DNA from: Taudactylus pleione
Taxonomy: Eukaryota > Chordata > Amphibia > Anura > Myobatrachidae
Reading direction: 5' to 3'
Assembly: GCA_031769625.1 (NCBI GenBank)
Contig: JAUIMM010000126.1
Location: 5,294,001-5,358,000 of the forward strand
DNA: 64,000 nucleotides
Shown: piece after piece, positions 56,420 through 64,000 of the stretch
How the letters are laid out: the number at the start of each line of letters is the position of its first letter
How positions within the stretch are numbered: position 1 is the first letter of the stretch
Notes under the pieces: model-generated
The model's database searches: none
Seen by the model: the letters and a program-made list of their open reading frames with translations, nothing else
What the model was told of the DNA's origin: nothing
Translations under genes and position numbers: made by a program

Positions 56420-56665
56420 TGCACAGGACTTTGGAGTGGACATAGCCCCTATGGACAACTGACTGCACAACACAGTCCAGCCAGCCCCTATGGACTTTGA
56501 AGTAGTGGACACAGCCCCTATTGACAACAGCAGCACAGCACAACACAGCCAGCCCCTATGGACTTTGAAGTAGTGGACACAGCCCCTATGGACATCAGCA
56601 GCGCAGCACAGCACAGCACAGCACAACACTACTCTGCACTACACTACACTACACTACACAGCCCA
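56420..56665. repeat. ~65-bp subterminal repeats and CACTA/CAGCA microsatellite (hAT copy 2)
   Basis: GGACTTTGAAGTAGTGGACA followed by CAGCCCCTATGGAC-type blocks repeat about three times, then AGCACAGCACAGCACA and ACTACACTACACTACA runs. Confidence 0.75.
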
Positions 56666-57335
56666 GAAAGCCCTAACTCCCACCCTCCCTCTTCACTGTC
56701 CACAGCCGAGTGACAAAATGGCGCCGACGCGGGTACCTTATATAGGATCCAAAACCCGCGAGACCCGGAAGGCGGAATGATGACGTTTTGCCTCGATTTC
56801 AGATCCGAGTCAGGCGGGAAAAGTCGAGCCTGACTCGGATCGGCCTCGGATCGGGGGGGCTCGGGGGGTTCGGATTTCAGAAATCCGAACCCGCTCACCC
56901 CTACTTTGGAGTATACCTAAGTATGACAGAAAAGGCTCTGCTCACCTGCCCACACTTCACTGTACATCGGTATCGAAGCACATCGGCTCATCACGCACAA
57001 TTGCATCAGGTCTAACACGTCACAGAAAATGCAAGTTTCATTGCACGCAGTGAGTACTCAGGCTGCATAGGCATTCGCAGTGGATAATTTAAGCATGCCC
57101 ATGCAACGGCAGTCATACAGATAGACATGCCTGCATTTCTGCAACCTCTCCCAAATCACCACCCCCAAATGCTCACGGCCTGTCACTCACTCTGCAATGG
57201 ATTCCTGTTTGTGTGCATAATCGCAGTGCGACACATGCAGTGTGGTGCATATGCATGCGCAGTAAGACTCAATCGGCCAATCTGGGTACGCCGTTGCAAT
57301 TGCGATCCGTGCTGAATCAGGCCCATCATTTTAAA

Positions 57336-59010
57336 CATAGAGCATGACCTACCTCCACACTAGCGACTTAAAATATGATAATTTATTAAAAATGTATACA
57401 CAGGTCATATATATAAAATAACAAGGTTAGTAGCAATAAAAAAATCAATATATCATATGTGTATGAAGAGATATAATCAATAAAAGCTAAGCACTCTGGC
57501 CCCAGTTAGGGGCATACAATGTATAAGTCTGTTTCAAGATAAGGAACATGTATGCAAGGAAAGGTTCCTTATATTTCCTAAAATAATGCCTAAATGTCAG
57601 TTACATAACCAATGTCCAATCATCCAATGCAATCCCATTGGTTATGCACGTCTTATTGATGTAGTTTCCAAATAGGTGGTTGCTTACCAGTAAGGTTGGA
57701 TGTGTCACGGTGGGGGTTTCCAAGGTCTCTCATTTACCCATTAAAAATATAAATGTTATTGCACCATACCTCTTCTTGGACAAAGCCCCTCATCAACACT
57801 AGAAGCTAGTGCTGCGGAAAAGGATAGAGTGGGAAAAGGCTCTCACCCTGCACCACTCGGGGATCACAGGACAGCAACCAGAGTCTTCAACATAGGAACA
57901 AGAGGAGGTATAGTCAGGGCTGTTTCTAGCCAATCTGGCTCCCAGTGCGAGGCATTCAAAATGCGCCCCCCCTTGTAATATTGTAATATTTTCACTAAAA
58001 TTTCTGTTGTGTGTCACACTATGCTCCACACCCCCGTGGCTTCAGATGTCCACACTAGATTGGCATAGCATGCTACACACACCCATGGCATAGCATGCTC
58101 CATACCCCCCTGACACAGAATACTGTACACACACCCTTACTGTAATAACAACTGACATTACACATCATGCTGCACCTCCCCATTGATATTACACATCATG
58201 CTGCACCCCCCCCAACTAACATAGCACATGCTGCACCCCTCATTGATATTACACATCCTGCACTGCACCCCCCCAGACATAGCACATGCTGTGCACCCCC
58301 CCCCCAGGCCCCAACATGCTGCTGCAGGCAGCCTGCACCCCGCACACTTGACAGCAACATTTACACGCTGCACGCACTCCCCTCCCCCCCGCAGAGGGGC
58401 AGTTCAGTTACCTGGGACTGGACGTTGGAACCTGGTGTGGTGAAGCTGCTGACTGTGTGCTTGCCGCGCTTCCATCCCATGCCCAGTCAGCGCCGCACAG
58501 CCCGGAGTGTGGTCGCCGCCGCCAACCACTCAGTCAGTGAATCCAGAAGGAGAGTGAGGAGTCGAGGGCAGCCAACAGCAGGACAGTCAGAGCGGAGGTC
58601 ACTCTCAGCCGGCGTCCGGACAGACTTCGTCAGTGCAGCTGTGTGCACCGACCCCCTTCCTGTCATGTGACACCCAAGAGGAGAGGAGGGAAGGCGGCTA
58701 TTGGATGCGCGCCGTGCGTGCAAAGTTACTGTAGCCACCCGACTGGTTGAGGAGGGAGACAGGCTGTCACAGCATCAGCGCTGATGCAGGAGTCGGACCT
58801 GACATATTCGGAGTGCCCCGTGCGATTGCACAGGTCGCCCGGCCCTAGAAATGGCCCTTGGTATAGTGCAATAACATTTATATTTCTAAGGGTAAATGAG
58901 AAACATTTTATTTATATTTCATATATATGATCTATGTATGAATTTTTAATGAGCATATTTTAAGTCGCTAGTGTAGAGGCAGTTCATGCTTTACATGTAA
59001 GTAATTTATA
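57336..59010. mobile_element. Inverted-repeat element interrupted by an hAT MITE
   Basis: Left 57338-57420 (CTCCACACTAGCGACTTAAA, then ATATG...) is inverted at ~58910-59000 (CATATTTTAAGTCGCTAGTG). A second inverted block, CTCATTTACCC with AAATATAAATGTTATTGCAC, is at ~57738-57774 and ~58861-58900. About 300 bp of the left arm has no counterpart on the right. The arms are separated by 57775-57914 and the inserted hAT MITE. Confidence 0.6.
57915..58859. mobile_element. hAT-type non-autonomous element, 945 bp, TSD GGTATAGT
   Basis: Left CAGGGCTGTTTCTAGCCAA; right CTAGAAATGGCCCTT. GGTATAGT flanks both sides (57907-57914 and 58860-58867), an exact 8-bp duplication. The interior has a short tandem repeat with CATGCTGCACCCC (58140-58320) and GC-rich sequence; the frames there (58167-58670) have no domain. 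Confidence 0.85.
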
Positions 59011-59456
59011 TACAAACAAGGGAAAGTAATTGTGACAGTTCTTTTGTACATAAACATATTTAAATGACAGGAAGACTGATAGTACTATGTTGTAGTTGAT
59101 AGATGAAACCGTTATAATCAGACGGAAATTAATCTCAAGTGGAATTAATGTTCAGTTCCTTTAGGAGGAATTCCTGTGTCATCAGATTAAGTTTTCATTA
59201 TCCGGTAAAGTAATTTTGCTGGAAGAAAGTAAGGATGAATCATTCTATTGTAAAGTTATTTATTTAAAATAAAGAAATGTAATGAGGGAATACTACTTTT
59301 TTTGCGGGTTGTTTACAAAACTTGACTCCATCTTATGTTATGTAACAGTACAGCTCCTATGACCATGAGAAATAACAAAAGTAATAATGCTGTTTAATGT
59401 ATTTTAAATACCTTTATATTATATATTGAAAAACAAAAAGATTCATGACTTATTAG
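59011..59456. other. Unassigned AT-rich sequence
   Basis: No gene or repeat recognised between the inverted-repeat element and hAT copy 3. Confidence 0.35.
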
Positions 59457-59999
59457 TAGGGGTGAGCAGGTTCTGATTTCTGAAATCCGAACCCCCCCGA
59501 GCCCCCCCGATCCGAGGCCGATCCGAGTTAGGCTCGACTTTTCCCGCCTGACTCAGATCTGAAATCGGGGCAAAACGTCATCATCCCGCCTTCCGGGTCT
59601 CGCGGGTTTGGGATTCTATATAAGGTACCCGCGTCGGTGCCATTTTCTCACTCGGCTGTGGACAGTGAAGAGGGAGGGTGGGAATTAGGGCTGGCTGGGC
59701 TGTGTAGTGTAGTATAGTGTTGTGCTGTGCTGTGCTGCTGTTGTCCATAGGGGCTGTGTCTACTCCAAAGTCCATAGGGGCTGGCTGTGTTGTGCTGTGC
59801 TGCTGTTGTCCATAGGGGCTGTGTCCACTCCTCCAAAGTCCATAGGGGCTGGCTGGACTGTCTTGTGCAGTCAGTTGTCCATAGTGGCTGTGTCCACTGC
59901 AAAGTCCTGTGCAGTGTCCCAGTCCTAAAGGGGTGCTGTAGTGTTGTCCAGGGGGTGCTCTGTCCTAAAGGGGTGCTCCCCCCAAGTGCAAAAAAAATA

Positions 60000-61140
60000 C
60001 ATATTTTTTCTGTGTTTGTGAATTGTGTGCGCAGTAGCCGCACGTGCATCAACAAAGTAGTGCAAGCGTGCACCTGTGTCATAATTAAAGGGCCGGCTGG
60101 CTTGACCGTTAAAGGGTGCTGTAACCCCCAAAGGACACTCCAAACAAAGTAAAAAAATATTTTCTGTGTTTGTGAATTGTGTGCACTGTGGCTGCACGTG
60201 CATCAACAAAGGAGCAGCGCCAAGCGTGCGCCTGTGTTCCATAAGTAAAGGGCCGGCTGGCTTGTCTGTTAAAGGGTGCTGTAACCCCCAAAGGGCACTC
60301 CAAACAAAATAAAAAAATATTTTCTGTGTTTGTGAATTGTGTGCACTGTGGCTGCACGTGCATCAACAAAGGAGCAGCGCCAAGCGTGCGCCTGTGTCCC
60401 ATAAGTAAAGGGCCGGCTGGCTTGTCTGTTAAAGGGTGCTGTAACCCCCAAAGGGCACTCCAAACAAAATAAAAAAATATATTTTTTTGTGTTTGTGAAT
60501 TGTGTGCGCAGTAGCAGCACGTACATCAACAAAGTTGTGCCAAGCGTGCGCCTGTGTCATAAGTAAAGGGCCGGCTGGCTTGACCGTTAAAGGGTGCTGT
60601 AACCTCCAAAGGGCACTCCAAACAAAATAAAAATATATTTTCTGTGTTTGTGAATTGTGTGCGCTGTGGCTGCACGTGCATCAACAAAGTAGCAGCGCCA
60701 AGCGTGCGCCTGTGTCCCATAAGTAAAAGGTCGGCTGGCTTGTCCGTTAAAGGGTGCTGTAACCCCCAATGTGCACTCCAAACAAAATAAAAAATATTTT
60801 TCTGTGTTTGTGAATTGTGTGCACTGTGGCTGCACGTGCATCAACAAAGGAGCAGCACCAAGCGTGCGCCAGTGTACCATAAGTAAAGGGCCGGCTGGCT
60901 TGTCCGTTAAAGGGTGCTGTAACCCCCAAAGGGCACTCCAAACAAAATAAAAAAATATTTTCTGTGTTTGTGAATTGTGTGCACTGTGGCTGCACATGCA
61001 TCAACAAAGGAGCAGTGCCAAGCATGCGCCTGTGTCCCATAAGTAAAGGGCCGGCTGGCTCATTTCTTAAAGGGTGGTGTAACCTACAAAGTGCACTAGT
61101 GTCCAACAAAAATAAAAAATTATTTTCTGTGTTTGTGTGC
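60000..61140. repeat. ~150-163-bp tandem array (hAT copy 3)
   Basis: CACGTGCATCAACAAAG-type landmarks recur about seven times (for example 60044, 60192, 60352, 60672, 60832). Units are more diverged than in copies 1 and 2; many carry GTGTGCACTGTGGCTGCACG instead of GTGTGCGCAGTAGCCGCACG. Confidence 0.9.
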
Positions 61141-61174
61141 GCCTTAGCCGCACGTATATATCAATATAACATAA

Positions 61175-61510
61175 ATGGAGGACCAAACTTTCTCCGATAA
61201 AATAAAATAGGGAAAGATCAAGAACCACTTCCTCCTAGTGCTGTTGCTGCTGCTGGGAGTTGTTCATCATCCCAGAGAGGAAGTAGGAACACCACTACTT
61301 TTACTAAACAATTGTCCCTCCAACAGTCCTTAGCGAGGAGGATGAAGTACGACAGCAGTCATCCTGAAGCAAAGCGTATAACTGAGGCCTTGACTGCTAT
61401 GTTGGTGTTAGACGTGTGTCCGGTATCCGCCATTAGTGCAGTGGGATTTAGACAATTGATGGAGGTAGTGTGTCCCAGGTTCCAAATCCCATCTAGATTC
61501 CACCTGCATC
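61175..61510 (+). pseudogene. hAT transposase remnant (copy 3), large internal deletion
   Basis: The ATG at 61175 begins MEDQTFSDK, followed by a one-base shift. At ~61238, within GCTG repeats, the sequence jumps about 1.07 kb ahead to SSSQRGSRNTTTFTKQLSLQ and runs to FQIPSRFH. At ~61508 it jumps again, to sequence resembling the 160-bp repeat unit (AAGCGTGCGTCTGTCTG...). The BED finger and catalytic core are gone. Confidence 0.85.
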
Positions 61511-62691
61511 CTCAAAGCAGCAGCGACAAGCGTGCGTCTGTCTGTTTAAAGGGTGGTGTAACCCTCAAAGTGCGCTCCACAAACAATAAAAAAATTATTT
61601 TTCTACTTCAGGGTCCATAGGGTATCCACAGGATACCTTTGGGTATAGGTGATGATGTTAGTCTTCAGGCACCACAGAGTTAATGTTTTCAGCCTCCCAG
61701 GATGCATCTGGGTCCCTCTCCTATACCCCACCCCCGGGCCAAGGCATCCCAGTTTCGTCGGTGCCTGGCCGGAGTCGGAGGCACTGTGCAGAGGGGGGCT
61801 ATGAAGAGCCCCTGAAGTTTCTTTTAAAGGCAGCACTGGCTGCACATCTGGGAGTACAGCATGGACAGTCAGTACTGACGTCCATGCCGTCTCCCCTACA
61901 CCCCGCCGGTACCAGAACGCCGGTACTGATCCGGGGATGCTGGTAGACATCTGGGGTCATGGCTAGCGGTGCCTCCTGATGTCTTGGACCATGGCCGGAT
62001 CCCAGGGCATAGCAGGTAAGCAGCGGGGTCCCGCGGTGGGTCCCTGCTGGTCACATGGTCCTGAGTCCCCAGGCAGGGGGCTCCCTGGGGACTGGCTGCA
62101 GCGTGGAGCCAGGCGACCAACCTGCGCTTCCACTACCCCCTGGGACAGCGGGCCGCTGCTGAGCGGCATGCGCTGCGGTGTCCCAGGGGTTAAATGCATG
62201 CCAGGGGAGTGTGCTTTCCCTGTCTCACAGCCGGCGCCTCCCCTGCTGCACACAGCCTCTCTGCTCTGTCTGATTGGCCTTAGTGTGTCAGCGCTCCTCC
62301 CCCAGGCCGGCCTCCTTCATCCTCTGCTCCTCGGTGGCCATCTTTGAAGCATGGTGAACGCTGCTGGAAGCCTGTGAGCGGTAGCATTGCGGTCTGGGTC
62401 CCCCAGCATAGGTCTCCTCCATTTGTCACAGGTCAGTGTATGCAGCGCTGAGTCCTACCAGCCTAAGGGTCTGAGTAGTTGAGAACCAGCGCTAATAGTG
62501 CAGGGATTTGTTTCTTCTGCATTGTATGTGACTAATCTGCTAGCCCTGCTGTCTGTACTTTCACTTTCTACTGTCAGCCTTATTACTGTCCCTGATCTTG
62601 CTCTGCTCAAAGCCCTTGCGGTGCGCGGTGTGCAGGGTGTTATTCACACTATACCAATACGTATAGGTGTGAGTGTCACATACTTACCATC

Positions 62692-63363
62692 ATGTCTGAG
62701 ACTGACTTTCCTCTCCAGCTCATGTGTACTAAATGTAAGGTACCAATAGCGGAGGGGGAGGGTAACGCGGAGGGGTTATGTCCCCAGTGCCTGGCACTGT
62801 CACGGCCGATTATGGACACGGTCCCGGTACAGGAACCTCCCTGGGCTTGTTTCGCTAAGGCGATTACAACCCTTGTGGGCCAGCTAGCTTCGCCACCTGC
62901 GTTTACCCAGACGGGTTTGTCCCAGCAGTCAGTGGTGTCGTCACCCATGCGGGAGTTCCTGAGACAAGTGATGGTAGCCCACAGTCTCCCTGTCCCTTCC
63001 CATGTTTCTCCGGAGCCTGCGTGGGTTAATACTCCAACTACATCGATTCAGCATTTGTCCGATGTTTTACAGGGGGAGTCTGTGTTGCAGCCTCATAAAT
63101 GGCTGGTGGCATCTTTATCTGCTCCTTATGGGGATGACGATGAGACGTCAGATGATGGGGAGATTCTGGAACTATCTGACCAAGAACCTCTCCGTACCAA
63201 AGAGCCGGACGCTAAGTCCAAGGTGTATATCCCTGGTCTTATTCGAGCGGTCCACTCGGCTTTAGTTATTGAGGATATTGATCCTTCGGTGGCCACATTC
63301 ATATATGCCTTTTTAAGGATATTAAGGATGAGGCTATGGTGTTCCCTCTTTCTGATCAATTAG
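62692..63363 (+). pseudogene. DIRS gag-like ORF
   Basis: A 223-codon frame from ATG 62692. CTKCKVPIAEGEGNAEGLCP (~12-31) holds paired Cys motifs (CxxC...CPQC) like a small zinc ribbon; later parts are acidic (GDDDETSDDGEILELSDQE). After about residue 207 the frame is shifted: another frame from ~63312 carries DEAMVFPLSDQLVDHLEEAW and then KNPGKRFQPQRRLAVAYPF, a conserved stretch of DIRS gag proteins. It is therefore frameshifted near 63310, and it appears to be joined directly to RT sequence near 63500, suggesting a deletion. Confidence 0.65.
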
Positions 63364-63504
63364 TGGATCATTTAGAGGAGGCGTGGAAAAATCCAGGTAA
63401 ACGGTTTCAGCCCCAGAGGCGCTTAGCCGTGGCTTATCCGTTTGCGGTCAATTATTTTTCTAAGTGGGAATGCATGTTCCAATTTCCCAGAGGGGCCTGG
63501 GTTT

Positions 63505-63890
63505 CTATTCCATTCTATTTTTGGTGCAGAAACCCAATGGGTCTTAACATTCAATACTAAACCTAAAGGCCCTCAACAAGTCCATGAGGGTGCCTCTGTT
63601 TCGGATGGAGACCCTGCGGTCCATTATTCTGGCACTGGAACCTGGGGACTACATGGTGTCATTGGACATCCAGGATGCTTACCTGCATGTCCCTATTCTT
63701 TTGCGCCATCAGCAGTAACTCAGATTGGCAATCTGCAACGAACATTTCCAGTTCCGGGCACTGCCTTTTGGCCTGGTGACTGCTCCACGAGTATTCACCA
63801 AGGTCATGGCGGTTATGGCGGCTCTACTGCGGACACAGGGAGTCCAACTGTTGCCTTATCTGGACACCTCCTGTTGATAGCAGGGTCTCC
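63505..63890 (+). pseudogene. DIRS reverse transcriptase, degenerate
   Basis: Pieces in several frames: FLVQKPNG (~63517), then LNKSMRVPLFRMETLRSIIL and DYMVSLDIQDAYLHVPI (63563-63700; first catalytic Asp present), a stop at ~63716, then FRALPFGLVTAPRVFTKVMA and LLPYLDTSC (YLDT where YLDD is expected), and stops at ~63876. These are the DIRS/Ngaro RT blocks in correct order. Frameshift, stop and loss of the second catalytic Asp make it inactive. Confidence 0.8.
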
Positions 63891-64000
63891 AGAGCTGCTT
63901 TTACACCATCTGGATCTGACGATTGCGGTACTGCAACGTCACAGCTGGTTGACAAACTGGCAGAGGTCCACTCTCACCCCGTCTCAGAGGATCCTGCACC

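Larger units (their letters stand above)
51401..56903 (-). mobile_element. hAT transposon copy 2, 5.5 kb, perfect 8-bp TSD
   Basis: TAGGGGTGTGCACCGG at the left and CCCGCTCACCCCTA at the right; CTTTGGAG lies directly outside both ends (51393-51400 and 56904-56911). Same organisation as copy 1 but with a shorter array (seven 155-bp units). The intact duplication defines the termini and shows that this copy arrived by transposition and has not been rearranged since. Confidence 0.95.
49644..57324. mobile_element. MITE with GGACCTGATTCAGCA ends, split by two transposons
   Basis: The left end GGACCTGATTCAGCATGTG followed by TCGCAATTGCGATCG starts at 49644. The right end GCAATTGCGATCCGTGCTGAATCAGGCCC ends at 57324 (written here in two parts: GCAATTGCGATC, then CGTGCTGAATCAGGCCC). 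Its own sequence is 49644-50047, 51333-51400 and 56912-57324, about 885 bp. The rest is a mariner and hAT copy 2. Confidence 0.75.
59457..61607 (+). mobile_element. hAT copy 3, internally deleted and cut by DIRS
   Basis: Starts TAGGGGTGAGCAGGTTCTG (the copy 1/2 right terminus, inverted), so the transposase reads on the plus strand. It keeps the TATATAAGG box (59617-59625), the ~65-bp repeats (59700-59930), about seven ~155-160-bp units (60000-61140), then transposase remnants. The far terminus is absent; DIRS-type sequence begins near 61608. Confidence 0.85.
61608..64000 (+). mobile_element. DIRS-type retrotransposon, 5' part, runs off the window
   Basis: After CTACTTCAGGGTCCATAGGG the sequence changes character: a GC-rich leader (61608-62690), a gag-like frame, then an RT with DIRS-type motifs. 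The 5' boundary is set by loss of hAT similarity, so it is approximate. The tyrosine recombinase and the 3' end lie beyond the window. Confidence 0.7.

Noticed and set aside
58167..58670. 167-codon frame in the GC-rich hAT MITE
   Set aside because: Begins in a tandem repeat and has no recognisable domain; the whole segment is bounded by an exact 8-bp target duplication.

Overview
The window looks like intergenic DNA of a repeat-rich vertebrate. The mix of Penelope-like elements (PLEs), hAT transposons with TAGGGGTG ends, DIRS, Ty3/gypsy fossils and foldback MITEs starting GGGCCTGATTCAG suggests an anuran amphibian; that assignment is inference. I found no host protein gene, tRNA, rRNA or CRISPR. 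Every long reading frame I could identify belongs to a mobile element, and most are broken.

Layout. 1-2250: a ~26-bp minisatellite, an A-rich minisatellite and GC-rich DNA without a gene. 3530-7655: a Ty3/gypsy fossil on the minus strand (primer-site-like sequence, gag start, protease, RT, RNase H), cut by three MITEs (4006-4545, 5017-5636, 6996-7165). 9247-9795: a MITE made of about twelve consecutive hairpins. 9890-11170: a probable solo PLE terminal region with a hammerhead-like motif. 11980-13030: a Ty3/gypsy gag-protease fossil on the plus strand. 14152-15480: two nested MITEs. 15658-22203: hAT copy 1 (BED-finger transposase, fourteen 160-bp repeats). 23338-28468: further hairpin MITEs and a gypsy gag-protease fossil on the minus strand, itself cut by a MITE.

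28797-36280: PLE family 2, degenerate, with an inverted arm. 36670-49426: PLE family 1, a 12.76-kb head-to-head array flanked by a 14-bp direct repeat, so probably one insertion; one copy keeps a nearly open frame for a YIDD reverse transcriptase fused to a GIY-YIG nuclease. 49644-57324: one MITE split by a mariner (50048-51332) and hAT copy 2 (51401-56903, perfect 8-bp TSD). 57336-59010: an inverted-repeat element holding an hAT MITE. 59457-61607: a rearranged hAT copy 3, interrupted by a DIRS-type retrotransposon that runs off the right edge.

How parts relate. In both PLE families an upstream ORF1 precedes RT and GIY-YIG, and a conserved ORF1 block is recognisable in both. In PLE1 ORF1 and the RT are in one frame separated by a single UGA. 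The PLE terminal regions carry hammerhead-ribozyme-like folds in which two core positions change together. The hairpin MITE shows paired substitutions between copies. These are the strongest leads for something beyond ordinary repeat annotation.
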